From NCBI GenBank assembly GCA_012839605.1, contig DUNA01000012.1:1-42906 (forward strand): a DNA stretch of 42,906 nucleotides. Reading direction: 5' to 3'. The number at the start of each line of letters is the position of its first letter. Position 1 is the stretch's first letter. The notes under the pieces were generated by a model that saw nothing but the letters and a program-made list of their open reading frames with translations, did no database searches and was not told the origin of the DNA. The translations under genes and the position numbers were made by a program. Below, piece by piece: positions 35,483 through 42,811 of this stretch. Origin of the DNA: Bacteroidales bacterium (GTDB lineage Bacteria; Bacteroidota; Bacteroidia; Bacteroidales; UBA932).

Positions 35483-35529
35483 AGGTGGGACTAGATTTCC
35501 CACCTGTGAAAAAGATTTCGCATCTTTTT
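35483..35529 (-). terminator. Two hairpins, the second terminator-like, in the leader of the kinase operon
   Basis: Read on the minus strand, hairpin A is AAAAAGAT (35529..35522) with ATCTTTTT (35516..35509) and a 5-nt loop. Hairpin B is AGGTGGGA (35505..35498) with TCCCACCT (35490..35483) and a 7-nt loop, followed by TTTTTTTATTTTT (overlapping 35483..35471). B is a good intrinsic terminator. It lies between a promoter (35576-35607) and the kinase ATG (35430), so it may attenuate the kinase operon. It may also simply end transcripts of the M16 protease gene upstream. Confidence 0.75.
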
Positions 35530-35575
35530 TGTGTTCGTTTTTAGTTCAAAAAACCATTCATTATTTATCCTACCA

Positions 35576-35607
35576 CAAAGTTAAGCGACAGAGTTAACAA
35601 ATACAAA
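35576..35607 (-). promoter_or_regulatory. Promoter of the kinase-LytTR-menA operon
   Basis: On the minus strand TTTG (35607..35604), a spacer of exactly 20 bp, and TAACTTTG (35583..35576) give a full match to the Bacteroidota consensus. The start site would be near 35570. It is 24 bp downstream of the nearest LytTR-type repeat. Confidence 0.72.
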
Positions 35608-35631
35608 CAGGATCTTTTGAAAACAGCGTTG

Positions 35632-35661
35632 CATCTACGAACCGACCTGTTTCATCTACGA
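35632..35661 (-). repeat. Direct repeat of 9 bp with 21-bp period, candidate LytTR operator
   Basis: TCGTAGATG occurs twice on the minus strand (35661..35653 and 35640..35632), separated by 12 bp. This gives two helical turns between repeats, the geometry reported for LytTR regulators. The bases preceding each repeat are also similar. The pair lies immediately upstream of the -33 element of the operon encoding the LytTR regulator, in an activator position, and downstream of the M16 protease stop. Confidence 0.6.
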
Positions 35662-35687
35662 GCGGCCTTATTTTTTCTACATAACGT

Positions 35688-38615
35688 TTAATACCCAAAA
35701 ATATCATGTAACGACAACTTGATGACTGTTCCGTAGTCGTTTAAATAGTCCAAATCCAGTGCATCTATATCACTTAATATGCCATATACTGTAGGTCTGT
35801 TTTGAATCCACTCTTTTTGAAACTCCACAATATCCTCAAGCTCAACAGATTGAGCTTGGTTGAACAAATCTTTTCTTCTGTCTGTCCACAAATTCTTTTC
35901 TTTTGCTCTCTGGTAATAGTTTATCAACGCTCTTCCCGTAATACGATTTGTACGCAGTGTACTCACCAGTCCTTCTTTTGCCAAAGAAAACGACTTTTCA
36001 GATTCAGGCATGTCGTTGATGATATCATGGAACGCCTCCATGGCTTCTTGCATCTTATCGTTTTGCGTGGCAATAAAACTGGAAAATGTATACGGGAACC
36101 CTTCTTCTATGCGAGTGGGTTCACTATATCTTGCACTAGCACTGTACGCCAGCCCCCGTGCCTCTCTCATTTCTTGGAAAACTATGGCATTCATAGATGA
36201 ACCAAAGTATTCATTATACATATTCGCTAACGTATAAGGCACATTTTCGTACATTTCTCCTTCTCTGGCAGAGTAGGAAGCGTAGTACAATTGATTGGCT
36301 TTATACGGAGCCAAAAACACTTTGTTTTCTTCTATGATTTGCGGCTTATAATATATCTTTTCCGGATCTTCTTTGGGGGTATCAGGAATCGGATAAACAG
36401 AGGTGAAAGCAGTACCGGCTTTATCCATGCTTTCAGGTCCATAATAATATACATCTACGCCGTATGAAAACAATTCTTTGATTTTACTTATAAGTACATC
36501 GGGTGTGGTTTTCAACAGTTCTTCTTCTGATATGATGCGGGTTAATGAATTTTCAGGCCCGTACTGCATATATGTTTGCAAACGTTGGAAACACGCTCTC
36601 TGGTCTGTTTTAGCATCCATCCTATTCTTTAGAACATTGTGCACCATGTCATTGTACACTTCTTGGTCGGCCTCTGCATGCATTCCCAATTCCACTAGAA
36701 GCGCTAATGCCGATTGCATGTTCTCTGCCAAACCGCTTAATGATATAGTGCATGTATTTCCTGAAACAGAGGCATAATATGAGCAAGCCATTTCATAAAA
36801 CGCCTTTTTAATCTCTGCCGCGCTCTTTTCCGACGTTCCTATGTATTCCAAATAGTCAAACGCCGTGGACAATGCATTGTCGTGGTTGGAACCTATGTTA
36901 TACACCCATGTCAAGGTAAACATATCGTTCATTGTATTTGGAACGTACACGAGCTCCACTCCTTCTGCAAGTTTTTTCTTTTTGTAATCTTTATTGAAAT
37001 CAACAAAGATCGGTTTGATAGGCTTCACTCGCGATGCAAGCACTTCTTTTAAAAAGGCAGAAGAAGTGTCCCGGTTCATATGAATGGGCGTTATATCCGG
37101 TTTGTCAATCTTGACATAATTGGGATCCGGGCCTTGCTTTTTATAGACGGCTACAAAGTTGTCTTCTTTAAAATGCTCATTGGCATACGCCACCAAATCT
37201 TCTTTCGTGACGGCTTCCATCCGCTCAATAAAGGCAATTTGTTTTTCCCAAGGAACTCCATTGATGAAAGAACTCACAAACAGGTTCGCCCGCCCTCTAT
37301 TGTTTTCAAGCCTGCGCATCATGTTGAGTTTGTAGTTGTTGATGATGGCTGTTAGCAACGATTCCTCAAAGTCCCCTTCCCTGATTTTATCAAGGCTGCT
37401 CAACATCAAATCTTTCACTTCCTCCAGTGTTTGTCCTTGCCGAGGGTTCCCCTGCATGAGCAACAAGCTGCGATCAGCCAACATATAAGCAAAAGCCGAG
37501 GAATACAGTACTTTTTGTTGCTGGTTCAACTCCAAATCCAATATACCGGCTGTTCCATTGCTGAGCACCTGTCCCAAGACGGTAAACAAAGCGTCTTCGT
37601 CTGAAGAAACGTGCGGTCCGTGCCACCCAAGGGTAACGTATTCCGATTCCAATCCCCATACATTATGCGATATGGGGCCTTTTATGGGCTCTTCTTGTGT
37701 TGGTACACGATCGGGAAGATTCGGATTGGCTTCCCAACCGCCAAAGTACTCGTCTATAATGGCAATCATTTCATTGGGATCAAAGTCTCCCGATAAGCAA
37801 ACAGCCACATTATTGGGTACATAATACATTTTATAATACTCCTTAATATTGGTAATGGAAGGATTTTTCAAATGTTGCTGCGTACCTAACACAGTCTGTG
37901 TGCCATAGGGGTGCGAAGGAAACAGGGCAGCCAAAAGTTTTTCCAATACTTTATCACTGTCCATGGCGGCGTACATATTGCTCTCTTCATACACCGTTTC
38001 CAATTCTGTGTGAAAACCGCGTATTACATTATCGGAAAAACGCTCTGCCTGAATTTTTGCCCAATTCTTAATTTGATTTGACGGAATATCCTCTATATAA
38101 ACCGTTTGATCATAGCTGGTACCGGCATTTGTTCCGACAGCTCCAATGGCAGACATCAATTTGTCGTATTCATTGGGAATGGAATGCTTGGATGCTTCCA
38201 ATGACACACTATCAATCCGACGATAAATCTCTTTTCTTTGTAAAGGGTCAGTTGTCTCTCTGTACTCTTCAAACAACGCCTCTATTTGATCAAGCAACGG
38301 TTTTTCCAGTTCGTAATTTTGTGTTCCAAATGTGCTTGTACCTTTAAACATAAGATGTTCAAAGTAATGCGCTAATCCGGTCGTTTCTGCCGGATCGTCC
38401 TTAGCACCCACTTTTACAGCTATGTACGTCTGTATCCTGGGTGTTTCTTTATTGACCGTCATATACACCTTCAATCCGTTATCCAAAGTATATATACGTG
38501 CTTGCAGCGGGTCTCCTTCTACACTTTCATATGTATAGCGACTTCCGCATGACATTATGGCACCTAGTGCCGCTATCGTCAAGACGATAGTTTTCCATTT
38601 TTTGAAAATTGACAT
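35688..38615 (-). CDS. M16-family zinc metalloprotease, lipoprotein
   Basis: This 975-residue pitrilysin-type protease contains two M16 halves in one chain. From ATG 38615 the N-terminus is MSIFKKWKTIVLTIAALGAIMSCG, with a lipobox (IMSC), so it is probably anchored in the periplasm or outer membrane. The inverted zinc motif HYFEH (His83, Glu86, His87) and the downstream ETVYEESNMY glutamate form the metal site. The second half (from about residue 520) lacks the motif, as expected for the inactive domain. The frame begins ten codons earlier, inside the promoter region, and the lipoprotein signal supports the later start. Substrates are unknown; such proteases often degrade peptides after import. 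Confidence 0.92.
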   Translation of the reverse strand: MSIFKKWKTIVLTIAALGAIMSCGSRYTYESVEGDPLQARIYTLDNGLKVYMTVNKETPRIQTYIAVKVGAKDDPAETTGLAHYFEHLMFKGTSTFGTQNYELEKPLLDQIEALFEEYRETTDPLQRKEIYRRIDSVSLEASKHSIPNEYDKLMSAIGAVGTNAGTSYDQTVYIEDIPSNQIKNWAKIQAERFSDNVIRGFHTELETVYEESNMYAAMDSDKVLEKLLAALFPSHPYGTQTVLGTQQHLKNPSITNIKEYYKMYYVPNNVAVCLSGDFDPNEMIAIIDEYFGGWEANPNLPDRVPTQEEPIKGPISHNVWGLESEYVTLGWHGPHVSSDEDALFTVLGQVLSNGTAGILDLELNQQQKVLYSSAFAYMLADRSLLLMQGNPRQGQTLEEVKDLMLSSLDKIREGDFEESLLTAIINNYKLNMMRRLENNRGRANLFVSSFINGVPWEKQIAFIERMEAVTKEDLVAYANEHFKEDNFVAVYKKQGPDPNYVKIDKPDITPIHMNRDTSSAFLKEVLASRVKPIKPIFVDFNKDYKKKKLAEGVELVYVPNTMNDMFTLTWVYNIGSNHDNALSTAFDYLEYIGTSEKSAAEIKKAFYEMACSYYASVSGNTCTISLSGLAENMQSALALLVELGMHAEADQEVYNDMVHNVLKNRMDAKTDQRACFQRLQTYMQYGPENSLTRIISEEELLKTTPDVLISKIKELFSYGVDVYYYGPESMDKAGTAFTSVYPIPDTPKEDPEKIYYKPQIIEENKVFLAPYKANQLYYASYSAREGEMYENVPYTLANMYNEYFGSSMNAIVFQEMREARGLAYSASARYSEPTRIEEGFPYTFSSFIATQNDKMQEAMEAFHDIINDMPESEKSFSLAKEGLVSTLRTNRITGRALINYYQRAKEKNLWTDRRKDLFNQAQSVELEDIVEFQKEWIQNRPTVYGILSDIDALDLDYLNDYGTVIKLSLHDIFGY

Positions 38616-38634
38616 AATCTTTGTGTTAGTATGA

Positions 38635-38642
38635 CAAATATA
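38635..38642 (-). promoter_or_regulatory. -7 box of the M16 protease gene
   Basis: TATATTTG on the minus strand, 19 nt before the ATG at 38615. Its plus-strand reading continues as CAAATATACA, the same core seen in the pdxA and yicC promoters. No clear -33 element. Confidence 0.5.
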
Positions 38643-38695
38643 CAAATTATTACGCTCGGCATTGTATTTGTTCTATATACAAACAAAAACAAGAT

Positions 38696-39391
38696 ATGGA
38701 AACTACCTCCACAATGTCTCTTTATTGGATGATTTTTATTGGCACAGCTCTTCTTAGCTGGTTGGTCCAAATTTCTCTTCAATCAAAATTTAGGAAATAT
38801 TCAAAAATTGGTATTCCTGCAAGATTGACAGGTGCGGAAGTTGCGCGTAAAATGCTCTTGGAAAACGGCATCACAAATGTGCAAGTAATCTCGGTGCGCG
38901 GTAGACTTACAGACCATTACAATCCTGTTACTCGTACGGTAAATTTAAGCCAAGGAGTCTACGATAGTCAATCCATCATGGCGGCTGCCGTTGCAGCCCA
39001 TGAGTGCGGACACGCGGTACAGCACGCAAAAGGATACGCCCCTCTTAAAATGAGATCTGCCCTTGTGCCTGCCGTACACTTTGCCTCACAATGGGTTATG
39101 TGGCTCATCTTGGCAGGAATGTTAATGATTAACACCTTTCCCCAGCTTATGTTCATAGGGATTGTGCTTTTTGCACTCACCACCCTATTCAGTTTCATTA
39201 CTTTACCTGTAGAGATTAACGCCAGCAGAAGAGCCCTTGCCTGGCTAAATACAGCAGGAATAACAAATTATGAAACATACCCTATGGCAAAAGATGCATT
39301 AAAGACAGCTGCCTATACGTACGTAATAGCTGCTTTAAGTTCTTTAGCAACTCTGTTTTATTACATTTCTCTCTTTTCAAGACGTAGATAA
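38696..39391 (+). CDS. YugP-type membrane zinc metallopeptidase
   Basis: This 231-residue membrane protein is of the YugP family (neutral zinc metallopeptidase 2). It has an N-terminal helix (about 8-27), the zinc motif HECGH (102-106) in AAHECGHAVQHAKGYAPLKMR, two further membrane helices (about 125-170) and a distal metal-ligand region ITLPVEINASRRALAWL. Family members are widespread but of poorly known physiological role, perhaps membrane protein quality control. It is divergent from the M16 protease, so two proteases share an 80-bp intergenic region. The start is ATG 38696. Confidence 0.9.
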   Translation: METTSTMSLYWMIFIGTALLSWLVQISLQSKFRKYSKIGIPARLTGAEVARKMLLENGITNVQVISVRGRLTDHYNPVTRTVNLSQGVYDSQSIMAAAVAAHECGHAVQHAKGYAPLKMRSALVPAVHFASQWVMWLILAGMLMINTFPQLMFIGIVLFALTTLFSFITLPVEINASRRALAWLNTAGITNYETYPMAKDALKTAAYTYVIAALSSLATLFYYISLFSRRR

Positions 39392-39429
39392 AAGAATCGG
39401 TTTTCAAAACAATCTTGTGCATTTTTAAG

Positions 39430-39461
39430 TTTGGTTTTTAAAAAACATTTGCTTATTTTTG
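39430..39461 (+). promoter_or_regulatory. Promoter of the pilin-like gene
   Basis: TTTG (39430-39433), a 20-bp spacer and TATTTTTG (39454-39461) match both elements of the Bacteroidota promoter consensus at ideal spacing. The leader to ATG 39480 or 39486 would be only 13-20 nt. Confidence 0.72.
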
Positions 39462-39479
39462 GTAGCAAGTAATGCCTTT

Positions 39480-39920
39480 ATGGCCATGAAAACCATTTTT
39501 TATTTATCCGCTCTTTGCCTGGGCACATTGTTTATTTATCCGTTACAAGCCCAGGTAGTAGTTACCGGTCACGTTTCAGCTGAAATCGTTGACATAGTCT
39601 CTATCTATTCCCAAACAGTTGTTAGCCAAGAAGTAATTTCTCTTTCTGACTTTGTCTTTGGAGAAGTTGCTGTTACTTCAGGTGATGATATGGCTTTCCA
39701 AGTTCTCTTATCACCTGCAACCGTTAAAGGAAAGGAAGGAAATGTCTTATTTCTGGAAACTTCCTACACATCGCTTGGGAAAAAAAATGAAGAGGCCGTA
39801 AGTTCACTTTATGAAAATAGTGACCGGGTTTTACAATTGAAAAGTAATACAGACATGTTGCATGAACAGGCTCCCGGACCGTATCAAGGTTCTTGCCGTT
39901 TAACCCTCTCTTACAACTGA
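39480..39920 (+). CDS. Secreted pilin-like protein (DUF4402-like)
   Basis: ATG 39480 gives 146 residues with a clear signal peptide (MAMKTIFYLSALCLGTLFIY, then PLQAQ). ATG 39486 is an equally possible start. The mature part begins VVVTGHVSAEIVDIVSI. It has the phrase SLSDFVFGEVAV, like the xLxFGxl element of DUF4402 proteins, and ends GPYQGSCRLTLSYN, like their terminal beta strand. Such proteins occur beside fimbrial ushers, and one follows here after 84 bp. I infer a fimbrial or surface subunit. The fold call is tentative because the similarity is short. It has its own strong promoter and is followed by a terminator. Confidence 0.6.
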   Translation: MAMKTIFYLSALCLGTLFIYPLQAQVVVTGHVSAEIVDIVSIYSQTVVSQEVISLSDFVFGEVAVTSGDDMAFQVLLSPATVKGKEGNVLFLETSYTSLGKKNEEAVSSLYENSDRVLQLKSNTDMLHEQAPGPYQGSCRLTLSYN

Positions 39921-39941
39921 TTATTACTTGTCAAGGTACTC

Positions 39942-39970
39942 TTGGAATATTGTAAGTTTTGCTAACTTTG
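39942..39970 (+). promoter_or_regulatory. Promoter of the usher-like gene, nested in a terminator hairpin
   Basis: TTG (39942-39944), an 18-bp spacer and TAACTTTG (39963-39970). The -7 box is in the loop of the terminator. Transcripts starting near 39976 lack the 5' arm, so the hairpin cannot form in them, and they reach ATG 40005 after about 30 nt. Confidence 0.6.
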
Positions 39971-39995
39971 CAGAATTTACAATATTCTTTTTTTT
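39945..39995 (+). terminator. Intrinsic terminator after the pilin-like gene
   Basis: GAATATTGTAA (39945-39955) pairs perfectly with TTACAATATTC (39977-39987) around a 21-nt loop, followed by eight T (39988-39995). It lies 25 bp after the pilin-like stop. The loop contains a promoter -7 box (39963-39970) that points to the usher-like gene. Confidence 0.78.
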
Positions 39996-40004
39996 GAAAC
40001 ACCT

Positions 40005-42764
40005 ATGCAATCTAACAAAAGATGCTCCCTATATAAATCTTATTTACGTTTAATCATCGGCTTTTTGCTGATTTCAGGACCTGTTTTGGCTCTGCCTGCC
40101 GGTTCAGATGACGAAGAATATCTAGAAGAAATGATAGTCTATTTTTCTGTTCCTCGTATTGGAGGAGCAGATATTGCGGCCGTTCTTGGAGATTCAGATA
40201 TTTATTTGTCAATTTTGGATATTTTTGATTTCCTAAAAATTAAAAACTCATCCACTCCGGGATTTGATCGAATTCATGGATTTTTTATTACCGAAGACGC
40301 TCCTTACGAAATAGATCGTGTACATCTTAAAATTACCTATAAAGATAAAGAATACACACTCAAGCCCACTGATTTAATACGATCGGAAACAGGTTTGTAT
40401 CTGAAAATAGAATATTTTGGACAAATCTTTGACTTAGATTGTAATTTTAACTTCAGAAGCCTTTCAGTAACCATGAACACCAGCATTGAATTGCCGGTTA
40501 TCAGGGAGATGAGACAGGAGCAAATGCGAAAAAGTCTTGGAAGATTTCGTGGGGAAATCACTGCCGATACAACCATTCGTAGGAAATATCCACTCTTTCA
40601 TTTTGGGATGGCAGATTGGAATGTCATCTTGACACAACAGCTGCAAGGCAATAAAGATGCGCGTATCACAATGAACTTGGGTAGTATATTGGCAGGTGGT
40701 GAAGCCAATGTCCGGCTCAACTACGATACAAGAAGTGGTTTTCAATTAAGAAACCAATTCTTTGAATGGCGTTTTGTCAATAACGACTTCAAAGTCATGC
40801 GCCAGGCAACTGTCGGACAAATAAGTACATTTTCTACTTCTACCATTAATCATCCTGTCCTGGGGGTTCAACTCACAAACACGCCCACCACATACCGGCA
40901 ATCTTTTGGAACCTATACACTGAGTGATTTTACAGAACCCGACTGGACAGTTGAGCTCTACGTAAACAATGTGCTGATTGACTATCAAAAGGCCGATGCT
41001 TCTGGCTTTTACTCCTTTGAGGTTCCTATGGTTTATGGGAACACCGTTGTCAAGCTCCAGTTCTACGGCCCTTGGGGAGAAGAACGGTATAAAGAACAAA
41101 CTCTGAACATCCCGTACAATTTCCTTCCTCCCGGTACTTTTGAGTACAGAGCCTCGGCAGGAGTTGTTCAAGATGATCAATGGAGCCGGTTTTCCAGAGT
41201 AGACATGGATTATGGAGTAGCTCGATTTATGACCATGGGGGCCGGTGTCGAATACCTTTCCTCTGTCACATCCACTCCTGTCATGCCCTTTGCAAAAGCC
41301 TCTGTCAGACCTCTGTCCAGCCTTCTGATCACCGGTGAATACATGCACAAAGTAAATGTTAAAGGAACCTTAAACTGGAGGCTTCCTTCCGACATACAAC
41401 TGGAGCTGAAATATACTAAGTACGATAAAGAACAAAAAGCTATCAACACCAATTATCTGGAAGAAAGGAGAGTCTCTCTGTCCATTCCCATCAGAGGAAA
41501 ACAGCTTTCCTTTTATACAAGGATGGGAGCCAGCCAAATTATTATGCCCAATAGCTCATTTGCTACAACAGAACTGTTGTTATCGGGTAATTTATTTGGT
41601 GTCAGTTCAAACCTGACCACTTATGCTTCTTTTTCACCTTTTTCAAAACCTGTTATTTTCAGCAATCTTTCATTATCTGTACGTCTGCCTTATTCTTTTA
41701 TACTAAATCCTCAAACGCAATTCAGCTATAGTCAGAAAAAATTTATTTCTGCCAGACTTGCTGTTGAAAAACGTATAAAAGGAAGCGGGTACATAAATAT
41801 GTCTTATGAAAGAAACTTTCTTTACGGATCTTCTAACATAGAATTGGGCATGCGCTACGATTTCTCTTTTGCTCAAATCGGCTTCTCGGCACGTAAGAGC
41901 AATAAGGCATACTCTTTTGTTGAATCCTTCAGTGGAAGTGTAATGGCAGATGCACGTACCAAGTACTTAGGTTTCACCAACAGAAGTAGTGTTGGAAGAG
42001 GAGGTATGGTATTACGTCCTTTCCTGGACCTGAACTGGAATGGCGTATGGGACAAAGGAGAACCCAAAGTCTTTGGTTTGGAAGTCAGGGTAAGTGGTGG
42101 CAGGATTCAGTATAACGAACGCGATACACTTACACGAGTATACGATCTACAGCCTTATACAGAATACCTGGTTTCTTTGGATGGGAAAAACATGGATAAC
42201 ATTTCCTGGAGATTACCTCATGAAACGATGAGCATTGTAGTAGACCCCAACCAATTTAAGCATATAAATATACCTGTGGTTGTAATAGGAGAAGCTTCCG
42301 GAGAAGTCTATTTACGTAGTGATAACATGCTGAAAGGACAAGGAAGAATTACGGTGCACTTTTACAATAAAGACACGGTCCTCAGGTATACAACCATGAC
42401 AGAATCCGATGGATATTTCAGCTTTATGGGCCTTCCTCCGGGAGACTACCTAGCTGCCATAGACCCGCAGCAAATGGAGAAGTTGAACATGACGGCCTCT
42501 CCGGCCTTTACACCCTTCACTATTAACCCTTATATTGACGGAGACCTGGTTTACGATTTGGAATTTACCATATGGTCCAACAATCCGGTAGAAAAACCGG
42601 TAGTTAAAGAAGAAGCTAAGCCTGTTACAGAAATAGCTAAACCCAAACCCGTTACAGAAATCGCAAAACCCGATACAACATTCGTTGGGCCGCCGATAGA
42701 AAAACCTGCAGTTAAGTCTGCTGTTAAACCTGTAGTTAAAGAAGAAGCTAAGTGGAATTACTAA
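40005..42764 (+). CDS. Fimbrial-usher-like outer-membrane protein
   Basis: This 919-residue protein has a signal peptide (to about residue 30, PVLALP) and an N-terminal usher-like segment (YFSVPRIGGADIAAVLGDSD, LSILDIFDFLKI). A large beta barrel follows, with a plug-like domain (VELYVNNVLIDYQKADASGFYSFEVPM, about 325-355) and C-terminal beta-sandwich domains. These include FLDLNWNGVWDKGEP (calcium-type SdrB-like loop) and a carboxypeptidase-regulatory-like fold (TESDGYFSFMGLPPGDY). The tail (about 865-919) is a Pro/Lys/Glu repeat. In chaperone-usher systems the usher secretes and assembles subunits. No chaperone is in the window; it may lie beyond the insertion sequence. Homology to ushers is by pattern, not search. 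Confidence 0.75.
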   Translation: MQSNKRCSLYKSYLRLIIGFLLISGPVLALPAGSDDEEYLEEMIVYFSVPRIGGADIAAVLGDSDIYLSILDIFDFLKIKNSSTPGFDRIHGFFITEDAPYEIDRVHLKITYKDKEYTLKPTDLIRSETGLYLKIEYFGQIFDLDCNFNFRSLSVTMNTSIELPVIREMRQEQMRKSLGRFRGEITADTTIRRKYPLFHFGMADWNVILTQQLQGNKDARITMNLGSILAGGEANVRLNYDTRSGFQLRNQFFEWRFVNNDFKVMRQATVGQISTFSTSTINHPVLGVQLTNTPTTYRQSFGTYTLSDFTEPDWTVELYVNNVLIDYQKADASGFYSFEVPMVYGNTVVKLQFYGPWGEERYKEQTLNIPYNFLPPGTFEYRASAGVVQDDQWSRFSRVDMDYGVARFMTMGAGVEYLSSVTSTPVMPFAKASVRPLSSLLITGEYMHKVNVKGTLNWRLPSDIQLELKYTKYDKEQKAINTNYLEERRVSLSIPIRGKQLSFYTRMGASQIIMPNSSFATTELLLSGNLFGVSSNLTTYASFSPFSKPVIFSNLSLSVRLPYSFILNPQTQFSYSQKKFISARLAVEKRIKGSGYINMSYERNFLYGSSNIELGMRYDFSFAQIGFSARKSNKAYSFVESFSGSVMADARTKYLGFTNRSSVGRGGMVLRPFLDLNWNGVWDKGEPKVFGLEVRVSGGRIQYNERDTLTRVYDLQPYTEYLVSLDGKNMDNISWRLPHETMSIVVDPNQFKHINIPVVVIGEASGEVYLRSDNMLKGQGRITVHFYNKDTVLRYTTMTESDGYFSFMGLPPGDYLAAIDPQQMEKLNMTASPAFTPFTINPYIDGDLVYDLEFTIWSNNPVEKPVVKEEAKPVTEIAKPKPVTEIAKPDTTFVGPPIEKPAVKSAVKPVVKEEAKWNY
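42600..42752 (+). repeat. Direct repeats in the usher-like gene's 3' end
   Basis: A 21-bp unit is repeated exactly at 42600-42620 and 42732-42752 and encodes VVKEEAK. Between them PVTEIAKP is encoded twice at 42621-42671. Near-identical units may allow slippage or recombination that changes tail length. Confidence 0.7.
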
Positions 42765-42797
42765 CTTAGTTGGGACACAGAGTTAAGCATAAAAGTT

Positions 42798-42805
42798 TAA
42801 TTTTG
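42798..42805 (+). promoter_or_regulatory. -7 box of the transposase gene
   Basis: TAATTTTG fits TAnnTTTG and ends 6 nt before the transposase ATG, so initiation would produce a very short or absent leader. Confidence 0.4.
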
Positions 42806-42811
42806 TGTAAC

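Noticed and set aside
38616-38645. Earlier start for the M16 protease (ten more codons)
   Set aside because: It would place the start inside the -7 box region and bury the lipoprotein signal beginning at 38615.
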